Source: Tetzosporium hominis
GTDB taxonomy: Bacteria > Bacillota > Bacilli > Bacillales_A > Planococcaceae
NCBI RefSeq assembly: GCF_002265435.1
Contig: NZ_NOKQ01000289.1
Location: forward strand, 1 to 64,000
Reading direction: 5' to 3'
Length of the DNA: 64,000 bases
Part shown: positions 48,012 through 58,339 of the stretch, one piece after another
Layout: each line of letters begins with the position of its first letter
How positions within the stretch are numbered: the stretch's first letter is position 1
Notes under the pieces: model-generated
The model's input: only the letters and a program-made list of their open reading frames with translations
What the model was told of the DNA's origin: nothing
Databases searched by the model: none
Made by a program: the position numbers and the translations under genes

Positions 48012-48245
48012 CAGAAAAGATAAATCGATGACGAAAAGAGTACGTAGTGTACCGGTCTAGAAAGAAGCCCCTCGGCTGCAAGGGTTTCCGAACGTCCACT
48101 ATGGAAAGCTACTTCTGAGTGCAGGCTAAAACCTGCCGTACCCGCCACGTTACGGCATATTGAGATGCAGGTATTGTTCTCTGCAACTTAGGGTGGTACC
48201 GCGAATGCAAAGCTTTCGTCCCTTTGGGGATGAGGGCTTTTTCTT
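48012..48245 (+). ncRNA. T-box leader of alaS
   Basis: The T-box TTAGGGTGGTACCGCG lies at about 48188-48203. The terminator hairpin TTTCGTCCCTTTG.GGATGAGGGC with TTTTTCTTTTTT follows (about 48214-48245). Stem I occupies roughly 48020-48130, with an AGTA-type element (GAGTACG) near 48038-48044. The GCT at 48108-48110, in GAAAGCTACTTC, is the best specifier candidate and encodes alanine, matching alaS. Confidence 0.92.
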
Positions 48246-48277
48246 TTTTCGTCTGGAAAATAAAGGAGGACACAACG

Positions 48278-50905
48278 ATGAAAGCTTTAACTGGTAACGA
48301 GATTCGCCGTTTGTATTTGGAATTTTTTATTGAAAAAGGGCACCAAGTCGAGCCAAGTGCTCCACTAGTTCCGATCAATGACCCGTCACTTCTATGGATC
48401 AACTCAGGAGTGGCAACACTTAAAAAATATTTTGATGGTCGTGTTGTACCTGAAAATCCACGTATTACGAATGCACAGAAATCGATTCGGACAAATGATA
48501 TTGAAAACGTAGGAAAAACAGCCCGTCACCATACATTTTTTGAAATGCTAGGAAACTTTTCAATTGGGGATTATTTCAAAAAAGAAGCGATCCACTTTGC
48601 ATGGGAGTTCTTGACGGACAAACGCTGGATGGGGTTCAACCCAGAACTTTTATCAGTGACTGTTCACCCAGAAGATGAAGAGGCGTATGCAATTTGGAGA
48701 GACGAAGTAGGGGTTCCTGAATCACGTATCATCCGTTTAGAAGGGAACTTCTGGGATATCGGAGAAGGCCCAAGTGGACCAAACTCAGAGATTTTCTACG
48801 ACCGTGGCGAACAGTACGGAAACGATCCGCAAGATCCTGAACTGTACCCAGGTGGAGAAAATGAGCGTTATTTAGAAATCTGGAACTTGGTGTTCTCTCA
48901 GTTCAACCACAATCCAGACCACACATACACGCCACTTCCAAAGCAAAACATTGATACAGGGATGGGTCTTGAGCGTATGGCTTCTGTTGTACAAGACGTG
49001 CCGACAAACTTCGATACAGACCTATTCATGCCAATTATCAAGCAAACAGAAGACATCAGTGGCAAGACTTATGGCGAATCGAAAGAACAAGACGTAGCAT
49101 TCAAAGTCATTGCAGACCACATCCGTACTGTAGCGTTTGCTATTGGGGACGGTGCACTTCCTTCGAATGAAGGCCGTGGCTACGTACTTCGTCGCTTACT
49201 TCGCCGTGCGGTTCGTTTTGCAAAGCAGCTAGGCATCGAAAAGCCTTTTCTATTTGAGCTTGTTCCAGTCGTTGGGGAATTGATGGAAGTCTTCTACCCA
49301 GAGGTCAAACAAAAAGAAGCGTTCATCAAACGCGTGATCAAAACAGAAGAAGAACGTTTCCACGAGACACTTGCAGACGGTCTTTCTATCTTGTCACGTG
49401 CCGTTGAAGAACAAAAAGCTGGAGGTTCTACAGTTGTTCCAGGAACTACAGTCTTTACTCTTTATGACACATACGGGTTCCCAGTAGAGCTGACTGAAGA
49501 GTACGCAGAAGAGGCTGGTATGACGATCGATCGCGACGGCTTTGATCTAGAGATGGAAGCGCAGCGGACTCGAGCTCGTGCAGCACGTCAAAACGTCGAT
49601 TCGATGCAGGTTCAATCTGAAGTGTTTGCGTCTATTCAAGATGACAGCGAGTTTATCGGATATGATCATTTGAAGACACTTGGAAAAGTATCTACAATTG
49701 TTTTAGGGGCTGAAAAAGTGGACTCGGCAACAGAAGGTGACGAAGTGAAGCTTGTACTTGACCGTACGCCTTTCTATGCAGAGAGCGGTGGACAGATTGC
49801 TGATATTGGAACAATCTCAAACGACCACTTCCTAGGTCGCGTCAAAGATGTGCAGAAAGCTCCAAACGGTCAAAACTTGCACTCGGTTGTCATCGAATCT
49901 GGGGAGTTGAAAGTCGGCATGGAAGTGACGGCACAAGTCGATGCAGAGCTTCGTTCGAAGACGATCAAGAACCACTCAGCGACGCACTTGTTGCATCAAG
50001 CACTTAAGGATATTCTAGGGTCACACGTCAACCAAGCTGGTTCTTATGTAGGGCCAGACCGCTTGCGTTTTGACTTCTCTCACTTTGGTCAAGCAACGAA
50101 AGAAGAGCTTGAGCAAGTAGAGCGTATCGTTAATGAAAAGATTTGGGAGTCAACTCCTGTTGTCACAGGATTCCATTCTATTGACGAAGCGAAACAACGT
50201 GGAGCTATGGCACTCTTCGGTGAAAAATACGGAGATATCGTACGCGTTGTGGAAATGGGCGACTATTCGTTGGAGCTTTGTGGTGGTTGTCACGTCTCGA
50301 CAACTGCTGAAATTGGCGTCTTTAAAATCGTCTCTGAAGGCGGGATCGGTGCAGGAACTCGCCGTATTGAAGCGGTCACTGGCCAAGCGGCTTATGAATT
50401 GATGAAAGAAGAAGAAGCACGTCTAGCTGAAGCAGCTGCTCTTATCAAATCGCAGCCTCGTGAGATCGTTTCGAAATTAGAAGCTCTACTTGCAGAAGTG
50501 AAACAGCTTCAAAAAGAAAATACGTCGTTATCTGCAAAGCTTTCTAGTAACCAAGCAGGTGAATTGTTAGCTGCTGTTCGTGATGTGAACGGGGTGTCCG
50601 TATTGACTGCCAAGGTCGATGCAAAAGACAACAATCAATTGCGTCAACTTGTAGATGACTTGAAACAAAAACTTGGTTCTGGAGTTGTTGTTCTAGGTGC
50701 TGTAGCAGGAGAGAAAGTGATGATTGCAGCTGGTGTCACAAAAGATCTTGCCGGAGAGCGTGCGCACGCTGGAAACTTAGCGAAGCATGTAGCGGAACAA
50801 TGTGGTGGTAAAGGTGGAGGCCGTCCAGACTTTGCTATGGCAGGTGCGAAGGACGGTTCGAAGCTTGAAGAGGCTCTGAAATCCATTGACGAACTAGTGA
50901 AATAA
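48278..50905 (+). CDS. alaS: Alanyl-tRNA synthetase
   Basis: Class II synthetase. Domains in order: catalytic core ([40 protein letters not shown]), tRNA recognition, the editing domain with zinc ligands in [11 protein letters not shown] and [11 protein letters not shown], and the C-terminal DHHA1 C-Ala domain ([14 protein letters not shown]). Length 875 is normal. ATG 48278 follows AAAGGAGGACACAACG; the frame is open into the T-box. Confidence 0.97.
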   Translation: MKALTGNEIRRLYLEFFIEKGHQVEPSAPLVPINDPSLLWINSGVATLKKYFDGRVVPENPRITNAQKSIRTNDIENVGKTARHHTFFEMLGNFSIGDYFKKEAIHFAWEFLTDKRWMGFNPELLSVTVHPEDEEAYAIWRDEVGVPESRIIRLEGNFWDIGEGPSGPNSEIFYDRGEQYGNDPQDPELYPGGENERYLEIWNLVFSQFNHNPDHTYTPLPKQNIDTGMGLERMASVVQDVPTNFDTDLFMPIIKQTEDISGKTYGESKEQDVAFKVIADHIRTVAFAIGDGALPSNEGRGYVLRRLLRRAVRFAKQLGIEKPFLFELVPVVGELMEVFYPEVKQKEAFIKRVIKTEEERFHETLADGLSILSRAVEEQKAGGSTVVPGTTVFTLYDTYGFPVELTEEYAEEAGMTIDRDGFDLEMEAQRTRARAARQNVDSMQVQSEVFASIQDDSEFIGYDHLKTLGKVSTIVLGAEKVDSATEGDEVKLVLDRTPFYAESGGQIADIGTISNDHFLGRVKDVQKAPNGQNLHSVVIESGELKVGMEVTAQVDAELRSKTIKNHSATHLLHQALKDILGSHVNQAGSYVGPDRLRFDFSHFGQATKEELEQVERIVNEKIWESTPVVTGFHSIDEAKQRGAMALFGEKYGDIVRVVEMGDYSLELCGGCHVSTTAEIGVFKIVSEGGIGAGTRRIEAVTGQAAYELMKEEEARLAEAAALIKSQPREIVSKLEALLAEVKQLQKENTSLSAKLSSNQAGELLAAVRDVNGVSVLTAKVDAKDNNQLRQLVDDLKQKLGSGVVVLGAVAGEKVMIAAGVTKDLAGERAHAGNLAKHVAEQCGGKGGGRPDFAMAGAKDGSKLEEALKSIDELVK

Positions 50906-50979
50906 GTTCCTTCTTTTTCCGTCATGGGGTATACTAGAACTACAGTTCCATGAGGTGGACAGGAAGGGTGTTGGTAACT

Positions 50980-51255
50980 ATGGATTCCTTTGACAAAACG
51001 ATGAAATTTAACGTTCAAGATGAAACAATGGAAGAGGAAGTTAAGCATGTGGTGACGCATGTACACGACGCGCTGGAAGAGAAAGGGTACAATGCTGTCA
51101 ATCAGATTGTAGGCTATCTGCTTTCAGGAGATCCTGCTTATATTCCGCGCCATCAAGACGCCCGTAACGTCATTCGTAAATTAGAGCGTGATGAAATTTT
51201 AGAAGAATTGGTTCGGTTCTATATCCGACACACACAAGAGGGCAAAGATGCGTAA
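50980..51255 (+). CDS. ireB: IreB family regulatory phosphoprotein (YrzL)
   Basis: Small protein which in Enterococcus is phosphorylated by the PASTA kinase IreK and affects cephalosporin resistance. The 91-residue product has [39 protein letters not shown] and [20 protein letters not shown], which is typical of the family. ATG 50980 matches the usual start, with GGAAGGG rather far upstream; GTG 50968 is an alternative. It overlaps ruvX by eight bases, the usual alaS-ireB-ruvX-yrzB arrangement. Confidence 0.93.
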   Translation: MDSFDKTMKFNVQDETMEEEVKHVVTHVHDALEEKGYNAVNQIVGYLLSGDPAYIPRHQDARNVIRKLERDEILEELVRFYIRHTQEGKDA

Positions 51256-51667
51256 AATGGGTTTAGATGTTGGGACACGTACTGTGGGCGTTGCAATCAG
51301 TGACGCCCTCGGGTGGACCGCACAAGGGATTGAGACAATCAAAATTCACGAAGAAAACGAAGAGTTCGGCATGGAACGTCTAGGCGAGCTGATTCGTGAG
51401 TATACTGTGACGGAAGTTGTCATCGGCTATCCAAAGAATATGAACAACTCAATCGGACCGCGTGCAGAAGCAAGTGAACGCTTCGCACAATTAGTCAATA
51501 AAACGTTTGATTTACCGGTCGTGCTCTGGGACGAGCGATTGACAACAATGGCTGCAGACCGCATGTTGATTGATGCAGATGTAAGCCGCAAAAAGCGCAA
51601 GCAAGTCATTGATAAAATGGCGGCTGTCATGATCCTTCAAGGGTATCTTGATAGTAAAAACAGATGA
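51248..51667 (+). CDS. ruvX: Putative pre-16S rRNA nuclease / Holliday junction resolvase YqgF (RuvX)
   Basis: RNase H-fold nuclease. The 139-residue product begins [17 protein letters not shown], has [20 protein letters not shown] and [16 protein letters not shown] with the conserved acidic residues, and [16 protein letters not shown] at the end. Length is normal. In other bacteria YqgF trims 16S rRNA; a role in recombination has also been proposed. Confidence 0.95.
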   Translation: MRKMGLDVGTRTVGVAISDALGWTAQGIETIKIHEENEEFGMERLGELIREYTVTEVVIGYPKNMNNSIGPRAEASERFAQLVNKTFDLPVVLWDERLTTMAADRMLIDADVSRKKRKQVIDKMAAVMILQGYLDSKNR

Positions 51668-51678
51668 GGTGAAGTGAA

Positions 51679-51990
51679 ATGGAACACGGACAAGAACATA
51701 TCACAATCGTAGATGAGAACGGCAACGAGCAACTTTGCAATGTCCTTTTAACATTTGAATCAGACGAGTTCGGCAAATCTTACGTATTGTACTACCCAGT
51801 AGGGGCAGACGCAGAAGACGAGAATGAAGAGATTGAAATCCACGCTTCTTCATTCGTACCTTCTGAAGATGGTACTGACGGAGAGCTTCTTCCAATTGAA
51901 ACAGAAGAAGAGTGGGACATGATCGAAGAGACTCTTGGCGCGTTCATGGACGAGCAAGAAGACGACGTATATGGAATTCAAGAACAATAA
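51679..51990 (+). CDS. DUF1292 protein YrzB
   Basis: Small acidic protein of unknown function. The 103-residue product ([54 protein letters not shown]) fits DUF1292, which follows ruvX throughout Bacillales. No membrane helix or signal. RBS GAGGTGAAG precedes ATG 51679. Confidence 0.92.
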   Translation: MEHGQEHITIVDENGNEQLCNVLLTFESDEFGKSYVLYYPVGADAEDENEEIEIHASSFVPSEDGTDGELLPIETEEEWDMIEETLGAFMDEQEDDVYGIQEQ

Positions 51991-52018
51991 TTCCAGCATA
52001 GTTCAGGTAACTTATAAT

Positions 52019-52053
52019 AGGGAGTTTCTCATTCACGAGAAGCTCCCTTTTGT
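52019..52053 (+). terminator. Terminator after yrzB
   Basis: AGGGAGTTTCTC (52019-52030) pairs with GAGAAGCTCCCT (one mismatch), followed by TTTTGT. Confidence 0.88.
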
Positions 52054-52060
52054 ATGTTTT

Positions 52061-52148
52061 TGTGTGCAGGGGAAGCGTTCCGCGGGCGCGGGCTGAGCCT
52101 CGGTCTCAGCTTCCGCTTTTAATCCCGCTGGAGTCACCCCTACACGCT
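52061..52148. repeat. GC-rich intergenic palindromic repeat of a type common in Bacillales
   Basis: An 88-bp element bounded by TGTGTGCAGGGG and CCCCTACACGC, with GCTGAG-CCTCGGT-CTCAGC inside and the very GC-rich block CCGCGGGCGCGGGCTGAGCC. I recall closely similar sequence scattered between genes in many Bacillales genomes, so it is probably a family repeat. Base composition differs from its AT-rich surroundings. Confidence 0.65.
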
Positions 52149-52240
52149 AATTAAGTTGTTGTGACAACTTTCAATGGTGCAATCTAATTGGGTTTGGTCT
52201 AGACTCTTTAGTTTAATTTGTACCAGCTTTTTTACATATG

Positions 52241-52270
52241 TGGACGTCCCTGCGACTTTTCTAGTATACT
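52241..52270 (+). promoter_or_regulatory. Promoter of mltG
   Basis: TGGACG (52241-52246), an 18-base spacer and TATACT (52265-52270), 26 bases before the start codon. Confidence 0.65.
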
Positions 52271-52296
52271 ATTTGAAGATAAAGGGGGAAGCCCAA

Positions 52297-53415
52297 TTGG
52301 AAAAAGGTTCTAAAAAAGAGATTATGTTTGAACGCATGAAAGAAAAGAAAAAAGAAGTCAAGATTGTCCGGCGTATCGTACTAGCCGTTGTCCTAGTTGT
52401 CTTACTCGTCGCCGGTATCGGAGGCTATTCTGCATACAATTACGTTACAGATGGCCTGAAGCCTTACGATGCGGAGAACAACGACCCGATAGCTGTTTCC
52501 ATTCCGATTGGATCGGGTATCGATACGATTTCGCAAACTCTTGAAGACAATAATATCATTCGAGATGCTCGGATCTTCAAATATTATGTGAAGTTTAAAA
52601 ATGAAGGTGATTTTCAAGCAGGAGATTATACGCTGACTCAATCTATGACACTGGATGAACTGATTGAAAGCCTTAAATCTGGTCGTATTTATCGCGAACC
52701 AGTGTTCACAATGAATATCCCGGAAGGCTTGACACTTGATCAGATTGCAGATGTCATTGAAGCGAAAACGAACCATTCAGCTGAGGATTTCTTTGCACTC
52801 GTGACAAGTGAAGAATTTGTAGAATTAGCTAGACAACAATTCCCTGACTTAATAACTGATGAAGTTTTTGGTGAAAACGTTCGTTACGCACTTGAAGGGT
52901 ATTTGTATCCTGCCACGTATCCATTCTATGAGGAAAACCCCTCAATGGAGACCATTGCATTTGCCATGCTTCAAGGTACTCAAGATAACGTTCAACCGTA
53001 CCGAGAGATTTTAGCAGAACGTGAAAAATCGGTTCACTGGTTGCTAACGTTTGCGTCTCTTTTAGAAGAAGAAGCAACTGCGCAAACAGACCGTAAAACG
53101 ATTGCTAGTGTATTTAACAACCGACTGAAGATTGATATGCCACTCCAGACAGATCCAACTGTTTTGTATGCACTTGGAGAACACAAGGACCGTGTCTTGT
53201 ATGAGGACTTAGAAGTACAAGATCCATACAATACCTATGTAAACAAAGGATTGCCACCTGGACCGATTGCAGGCCCTGGTAAAGCCTCCTTAGAAGCAGC
53301 GATGGATCCATCTACTTCGGAATACCTGTATTTCCTAGCAGATCCATCTGGTACGAACCATTTTGCTGAAACATATGAAGAACATATGGCAAACATTCAA
53401 GAATATTTGCGTTAA
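52297..53415 (+). CDS. mltG: Endolytic transglycosylase MltG
   Basis: Membrane-anchored lytic transglycosylase thought to terminate nascent glycan strands. The 372-residue product has one N-terminal membrane helix (IVLAVVLVVLLVAGIGGYSA), a LysM-like part (IAVSIPIGSGIDTISQTLED) and the YceG/MltG domain with the catalytic Glu in ASLLEEEATAQTDRKTIASV and LQTDPTVLYALG. TTG 52297 is chosen because AAAGGGGGAAGC lies upstream; the frame continues open to 52174 without a better site. Confidence 0.92.
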   Translation: MEKGSKKEIMFERMKEKKKEVKIVRRIVLAVVLVVLLVAGIGGYSAYNYVTDGLKPYDAENNDPIAVSIPIGSGIDTISQTLEDNNIIRDARIFKYYVKFKNEGDFQAGDYTLTQSMTLDELIESLKSGRIYREPVFTMNIPEGLTLDQIADVIEAKTNHSAEDFFALVTSEEFVELARQQFPDLITDEVFGENVRYALEGYLYPATYPFYEENPSMETIAFAMLQGTQDNVQPYREILAEREKSVHWLLTFASLLEEEATAQTDRKTIASVFNNRLKIDMPLQTDPTVLYALGEHKDRVLYEDLEVQDPYNTYVNKGLPPGPIAGPGKASLEAAMDPSTSEYLYFLADPSGTNHFAETYEEHMANIQEYLR

Positions 53416-53419
53416 GCTC

Positions 53420-53451
53420 AAACTATCCACTTTCTCTAGTGGATAGTTTTT
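53420..53451 (+). terminator. Terminator after mltG
   Basis: AACTATCCACT pairs with AGTGGATAGTT around TTCTCT and is followed by TTTG. Confidence 0.88.
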
Positions 53452-53516
53452 GTTCATCATGATATGATAACAAATGAATTTTTTGAACGACTTCCCAACG
53501 GAAAGAGGGAGACCAC

Positions 53517-54149
53517 ATGACAACAGACGACCTTCAACAGCTGTTCAGCTCCCACCGAACAGCGTTTTTTCATGATATGGAACGCTTTGCAGAAGAGCAT
53601 CACGTGCCGATTATGAGACCGGAAGGAATCGACGCATTTTTACAGCTCTTGCGTGTCCAACAAGCTCGCACCATTTTGGAAGTTGGGTCCGCAATAGGGT
53701 ATTCGGCTCTACGCATGGCATCTTTACATCCAGAAGTTCACGTTTCTACGATTGAACGAGACGAGGAACGCTTTAAGACCGCATGCAATTATATTCAAGC
53801 TAGTGAGTACACCGCTCAAGTGCAGATCTTTCATGCAGATGCATTGGAGTTTGATATACAAACATTGCCCTATGAAAAGTATGACGCCTTGTTTATAGAT
53901 GCCGCTAAAGGACAATACCAGTTGTTCTTTGACAGGTACGCGCCATTAGTTAAACCAGGTGGGGTCATATACAGCGATAACATCTTCTTGAATGGATTGA
54001 CTCAAGTTCCGATGGACCAAGTGCCTCGCCGCAAGCGAACAATGGTCCGGAAATTGCATGCGTTTACGCAACAATTACAGCAAAATGAGCAATACGACAG
54101 CTATTTCTTCCCACTGGGAGACGGCTTGCTCGTAAGTACAAAGAGGTGA
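53517..54149 (+). CDS. trmR: tRNA 5-hydroxyuridine methyltransferase TrmR (YrrM)
   Basis: SAM-dependent O-methyltransferase; B. subtilis YrrM methylates ho5U34 to mo5U34. The 210-residue product has motif I LEVGSAIGYSALRMA, STIERDEERF, and DALFIDAAKGQYQLFF with the metal-binding Asp. Length is normal for the family. It overlaps the trhP1 region by proximity (stop 54149, next start 54155), consistent with one modification pathway. ATG 53517 follows AGAGGGAGACC. Confidence 0.93.
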   Translation: MTTDDLQQLFSSHRTAFFHDMERFAEEHHVPIMRPEGIDAFLQLLRVQQARTILEVGSAIGYSALRMASLHPEVHVSTIERDEERFKTACNYIQASEYTAQVQIFHADALEFDIQTLPYEKYDALFIDAAKGQYQLFFDRYAPLVKPGGVIYSDNIFLNGLTQVPMDQVPRRKRTMVRKLHAFTQQLQQNEQYDSYFFPLGDGLLVSTKR

Positions 54150-54154
54150 TAGTG

Positions 54155-55078
54155 ATGACAGAAATTTTAGTAACCCCTACAACAGTAAATCATGCAAAAG
54201 CTCTTTTTGAAGCAGGTGCAGATGCAGTTGTAGTTGGAGAACAACAATTCGGTTTACGCTTAGCAGGAGAATTCCCACTGGATGCCATTGCAGAAGTAAA
54301 GAAAGCTGCTAAAGCTTTAAATAAAAAAGTCTATGTAGCGATGAACGCGTTATTTCATAATGACCGAGTGGAAGCGCTCGAAACTTATATGAGACAGTTG
54401 GACGCACTTCAAATTGACGGAATTTATTTTGGCGACCCGGCAGTCCTGATGACACATCGGGAGATCGCAAGTACAGTTCCTCTGTTTTGGAACAGTGAAC
54501 AGACAGCTACAAATTATTTTACAGCGAATTATTGGGGAGAACGCGGATCGAAGCGTGCTTATCTTGCCAGAGAACTCAGTATGGACGAAATCATTGAAAT
54601 CAAAGAAAACGCTGATGTGGAAGTAGAGATACAAGTCCATGGAATGAGCTGTATGTTCCAGTCGAAGCGACCTTTACTCGGGCATTATTTCTTATACCAA
54701 GGAAAAGCGATGGAAATTGAAAATCGTGCGCAGCAAAAGAACATGTTGCTCTATGATAAAGAACGCGGCAATCGCTACCCAATTTATGAGGACTTGAACG
54801 GTACGCATATCTTCTCACCGAACGACATGTGCATTATCGATGAACTAGAAGAACTTTTAGATGCTGGGATCGATGCGTTTCGTATTGAAGGGCAGCTGCA
54901 AACTGAAGACTATACAGTGGCAGTTACAAAGCTATATCGTCAAGCACTGGACGCATATGCGAGTTCTCCAAAAGAGTATCGCGCTGTGAAACAACAACTT
55001 CTTTCTGAGATCGAACAGATGCAACAACCACACCGACCATTAGATACAGGATTCTTCTTCAAAGAATCGGTTTATTAA
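54155..55078 (+). CDS. trhP1: tRNA U34 hydroxylation protein TrhP1 (YrrN, peptidase U32 family)
   Basis: One of two U32-family proteins required for prephenate-dependent 5-hydroxylation of U34 in B. subtilis. The 307-residue product begins EILVTPTTVNHAKALFEAG, with DAVVVGEQQFGLRLAGEFPL and NADVEVEIQVHGMSCMFQSK, which resemble U32 proteins but lack most of their cysteines. ATG 54155 follows AGAGGTGATA; GTG 54146 is rejected. Next gene is the longer paralogue trhP2. Confidence 0.9.
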   Translation: MTEILVTPTTVNHAKALFEAGADAVVVGEQQFGLRLAGEFPLDAIAEVKKAAKALNKKVYVAMNALFHNDRVEALETYMRQLDALQIDGIYFGDPAVLMTHREIASTVPLFWNSEQTATNYFTANYWGERGSKRAYLARELSMDEIIEIKENADVEVEIQVHGMSCMFQSKRPLLGHYFLYQGKAMEIENRAQQKNMLLYDKERGNRYPIYEDLNGTHIFSPNDMCIIDELEELLDAGIDAFRIEGQLQTEDYTVAVTKLYRQALDAYASSPKEYRAVKQQLLSEIEQMQQPHRPLDTGFFFKESVY

Positions 55079-55091
55079 GGAGAGAGAGCAG

Positions 55092-56363
55092 ATGACTGTA
55101 GTAGCAGATTCAATCAGTCAAATCGTAGATGGCAAACGTGTCATCGTGAAAAAACCTGAGCTACTGGCTCCCGCTGGAAATTTAGAGAAATTAAAAATTG
55201 CTGTGGAATACGGCGCGGATGCGGTGTTCATTGGCGGACAAGAATACGGTCTTCGTTCAAACGCCGGTAATTTTACGATTGACGAGATGCGTGAAGGAGT
55301 CGAGTTTGCTAATAAGTACGGCGCTAAAATTTATGTGACAACCAACATCTTTGCTCATAATGAGAACATCGACGGCCTAATCGATTATCTTCAAGGAGTA
55401 GAGAGCACAGGCGTGACAGGCATCATCGTTGCAGACCCGTTAATCATTGAAACGTGCCGGAAGCATGCACCAAAGCTTGAGCTCCACCTAAGTACTCAAC
55501 AGTCGTTATCTAACTGGAAAGCCGTTCAGTACTGGAAAGAAGAAGGCCTCGACCGCGTCGTGCTTGCTCGTGAAACGACAGCAGATGAAATTGCTTTGAT
55601 GAAAGAAAAAGTAGACATTGAGATCGAGACATTTATTCACGGTGCTATGTGTATTGCGTACAGCGGACGTTGTACACTTTCAAACCATATGACAGCACGT
55701 GACTCCAATCGCGGAGGCTGTTGTCAGTCTTGCAGGTGGGATTACACACTTTTTGAAAACACAGAAGAGGGACAAGTGGCTGTTGCTGATGAAGGTACAG
55801 CGGCCTTTGCCATGAGTCCAAAAGACTTGAAATTGATTGAATCCATTCCCCGTATGATTGAGATGGGGATCGACTCACTTAAAGTAGAGGGACGAATGAA
55901 GTCCATTCATTACGTCGCAACTGTCGTTCAAGTGTACCGTAAAGTAATCGATGCTTATTGTGCAGACCCAGACAATTTTAAAATGGATCCTGAGTGGCTG
56001 ATCGAGCTCGATAAATGTGCCAACCGGGAATCCGCTCCTGCTTTTTTTGAAGGAGAGCCAGGATATGAACAACAGATGTATGGAGAACATAGTAGAAAAG
56101 TGTCTCACGACTTTGTTGGTCTTGTGGTAGACTATAACGAGACCACTCAGACGGTGACGCTCGAACAACGGAATTATTTCAAGCCGGGCGATGAAATCGA
56201 ATTCTTTGGTCCGCAAATCGATAATGTGCGGCTCGTCGTACCTGAGATTTATGACAACAAAGGCAAAGCTCTAGATGCTGCGCGTCATCCGCTGCAGACG
56301 ATCCAGTTCCATTGTCCGGTCAAGGTGTACCCGAACAATATGATGCGGAAGAGGTTAGTATAG
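55092..56363 (+). CDS. trhP2: tRNA U34 hydroxylation protein TrhP2 (YrrO, peptidase U32 family)
   Basis: Second U32-family protein of the ho5U pathway. The 423-residue product has [40 protein letters not shown], the U32 signature [20 protein letters not shown] and the cysteine-rich [13 protein letters not shown], thought to hold an iron-sulfur cluster. The C-terminal beta domain is present. The stop codon shares one base with the udk start. Confidence 0.93.
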   Translation: MTVVADSISQIVDGKRVIVKKPELLAPAGNLEKLKIAVEYGADAVFIGGQEYGLRSNAGNFTIDEMREGVEFANKYGAKIYVTTNIFAHNENIDGLIDYLQGVESTGVTGIIVADPLIIETCRKHAPKLELHLSTQQSLSNWKAVQYWKEEGLDRVVLARETTADEIALMKEKVDIEIETFIHGAMCIAYSGRCTLSNHMTARDSNRGGCCQSCRWDYTLFENTEEGQVAVADEGTAAFAMSPKDLKLIESIPRMIEMGIDSLKVEGRMKSIHYVATVVQVYRKVIDAYCADPDNFKMDPEWLIELDKCANRESAPAFFEGEPGYEQQMYGEHSRKVSHDFVGLVVDYNETTQTVTLEQRNYFKPGDEIEFFGPQIDNVRLVVPEIYDNKGKALDAARHPLQTIQFHCPVKVYPNNMMRKRLV

Positions 56364-56995
56364 TGAAAAGACCATTGGTTATCGGAATCGCAGGCGGTTC
56401 TGGTTCTGGAAAGACAAGTGTTACTAATGCTATTTATGAGGCTTTTAAGGATCACTCAGTAGTCGTGATTCAACAAGACTTCTATTATAAAGACCAGTCT
56501 CATTTGGAGATGGAAGAGCGATTGATGACAAACTATGATCATCCACTTGCTTTTGACAACGATCTTTTGATTGATCACGTCAATCAGTTATTACAGCGTC
56601 AAGGAATTGAAAAACCAGTTTATGATTATGCGGCGCATACACGTTCAAAAGAGACGATTCTTATCGAACCGAAAGATGTTATTATCTTAGAAGGTATTCT
56701 AGTACTAGAAGACGAGCGTCTACGGGATTTGATGAATATTAAATTATACGTAGATACAGATGCCGATCTTCGCATCATTCGTCGTATCCTGCGAGATATC
56801 TCTGAACGAGGCCGGACAGTAGAATCCGTTGTAGAACAGTACTTAAACGTTGTCCGACCAATGCATAACCAGTTCATTGAACCAACAAAACGCTATGCCG
56901 ACGTCATCATTCCAGAAGGTGGCCAGAATGAAGTAGCTATTGATCTGATGGTTACGAAAATTAAGGCTATTCTTGAAAGTAATGGAATTGTATAA
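56363..56995 (+). CDS. udk: Uridine kinase
   Basis: Phosphorylates uridine and cytidine. The 210-residue product has the P-loop [37 protein letters not shown], and the lid-region [13 protein letters not shown]. Length matches B. subtilis Udk. GTG 56363 overlaps the trhP2 TAG by one base and has GGAAGAGGTT upstream; the longer frame inside trhP2 is not real. Confidence 0.96.
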   Translation: MKRPLVIGIAGGSGSGKTSVTNAIYEAFKDHSVVVIQQDFYYKDQSHLEMEERLMTNYDHPLAFDNDLLIDHVNQLLQRQGIEKPVYDYAAHTRSKETILIEPKDVIILEGILVLEDERLRDLMNIKLYVDTDADLRIIRRILRDISERGRTVESVVEQYLNVVRPMHNQFIEPTKRYADVIIPEGGQNEVAIDLMVTKIKAILESNGIV

Positions 56996-57037
56996 TATGA
57001 TGATACGAGTGGCTAAAGATTAAAGGAGTGTATGGGA

Positions 57038-57511
57038 GTGTCAAATGAAAAAACATATCCGATGACGCTTGCAGGTAAGCAAAAGTTAGAGGAAGAATTA
57101 GATCTATTAAAAAATGTAAAACGTAAAGAAGTTGTTGAGCGCATCAAAGTTGCTCGTGACTTCGGAGATCTCTCAGAGAACTCGGAATACGATTCTGCTA
57201 AAGAAGACCAAGCATTCGTCGAAGGTCGTATCAGTTTACTTGAATCCATGATTCGCAATGCGGTCATTATTGAAGAAGATGCAAACGATGATACAGTTTC
57301 ACTAGGGAAAACGGTTACATTTATCGAAATCCCAGATGGGGAAGAAGAGACATATACGATCGTTGGTTCTGCAGAAGCGGATCCACTAGAAGGATTGATT
57401 TCAAACGATTCACCGATTGCAAAAGGTCTACTTGGCCGTACTATTGGGGATAATGTCAAAATTCTGACGCCTGGTGGCGAAATGGACGTTAAAATCGTTT
57501 CGATTTCTTAA
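57038..57511 (+). CDS. greA: Transcription elongation factor GreA
   Basis: Binds the RNA polymerase secondary channel and rescues backtracked complexes. The 157-residue product has the N-terminal coiled coil ([39 protein letters not shown] with the tip acidic residues) and the C-terminal FKBP-like domain ([20 protein letters not shown]). I use GTG 57038, 8 bases from AAGGAG, which gives the standard length; ATG 57032 is closer to the site than usual. Confidence 0.96.
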   Translation: MSNEKTYPMTLAGKQKLEEELDLLKNVKRKEVVERIKVARDFGDLSENSEYDSAKEDQAFVEGRISLLESMIRNAVIIEEDANDDTVSLGKTVTFIEIPDGEEETYTIVGSAEADPLEGLISNDSPIAKGLLGRTIGDNVKILTPGGEMDVKIVSIS

Positions 57512-57530
57512 TAGTTCGAATGAAGCGTAT

Positions 57531-57563
57531 TGCCTGACAGGTCAAGCTGTCAGGCAGTTTTCA
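57531..57563 (+). terminator. Terminator after greA
   Basis: TGCCTGACAG (57531-57540) pairs perfectly with CTGTCAGGCA (57546-57555), followed by GTTTTCATTTT. Confidence 0.85.
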
Positions 57564-57654
57564 TTTTCGTGACAAACAATGGCGTTCAGTTGCTTGCGGC
57601 TCGGTTTCCTAGTAAGATGAAATGAGGTTTTATGAACACTAAGGAGTGAGTACT

Positions 57655-58326
57655 ATGCCACAAGAAACATCGCGTAGACAGCAATTGCAAAAGAAGAAAC
57701 GTGCTAATCTGCTAATCAATTCGCTACTTGGAATAGTAGGGTTGCTCATCATCATTACATTAGTCAATCTGCTGTCGTCAAATGATCAGGACACAGCATC
57801 CGATACAGAATCGCAACAAACAGAACAGCAACAAACAGCTGAAGACGAAGGACAACAAGAGGTCGAGTCTGAAGACTTAGCAGAATCAGATTCTACTGAA
57901 GAAGACCAGGCAGAAGAAACTGAAGCTTCCGACACCGAAGCTTCCGACACGGAGTCATCTGAAAACGTCGATAAAGAAGAAACGGAAGAAATCACGACAC
58001 AGCCTTCTGATGACCCGAAAGTGAAAGAAACGATTGTGAACAGTGCATGGCAACCGGTTGGCACGAGTCAAACAGGAAATCATGTATCAAGCTATGAAAA
58101 AGGAACAACAGACTGGAATGAAAAGCTGCAAGCGCTCCAGTATGCTACAGGACTTTCACCAGACAACATGATTACCATTTTTTTAGGGAACGGCGGTTCT
58201 CCCCAAAAATCTATTGGAACCGTCACATCAAATGATCAATCAGAAAAATACCGTGTTTATTTAGAGTGGGTGGACGGCGAAGGCTGGAAACCAACTAAGA
58301 TGGATGTATTGAACGAATTGCCATAA
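57655..58326 (+). CDS. YrrS-like membrane protein (DUF1510)
   Basis: Function unknown. The 223-residue product has a basic cytoplasmic start ([16 protein letters not shown]), one membrane helix ([17 protein letters not shown]), a long acidic Glu/Ser/Thr/Gln-rich linker (about 45-120) containing a tandem EASDT-type repeat, and a C-terminal extracellular DUF1510 domain ([38 protein letters not shown]). ATG 57655 follows AAGGAGTGAGT. In B. subtilis yrrS precedes a penicillin-binding protein gene; that gene is absent here. Confidence 0.85.
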   Translation: MPQETSRRQQLQKKKRANLLINSLLGIVGLLIIITLVNLLSSNDQDTASDTESQQTEQQQTAEDEGQQEVESEDLAESDSTEEDQAEETEASDTEASDTESSENVDKEETEEITTQPSDDPKVKETIVNSAWQPVGTSQTGNHVSSYEKGTTDWNEKLQALQYATGLSPDNMITIFLGNGGSPQKSIGTVTSNDQSEKYRVYLEWVDGEGWKPTKMDVLNELP

Positions 58327-58339
58327 TGGAGGAATAACT

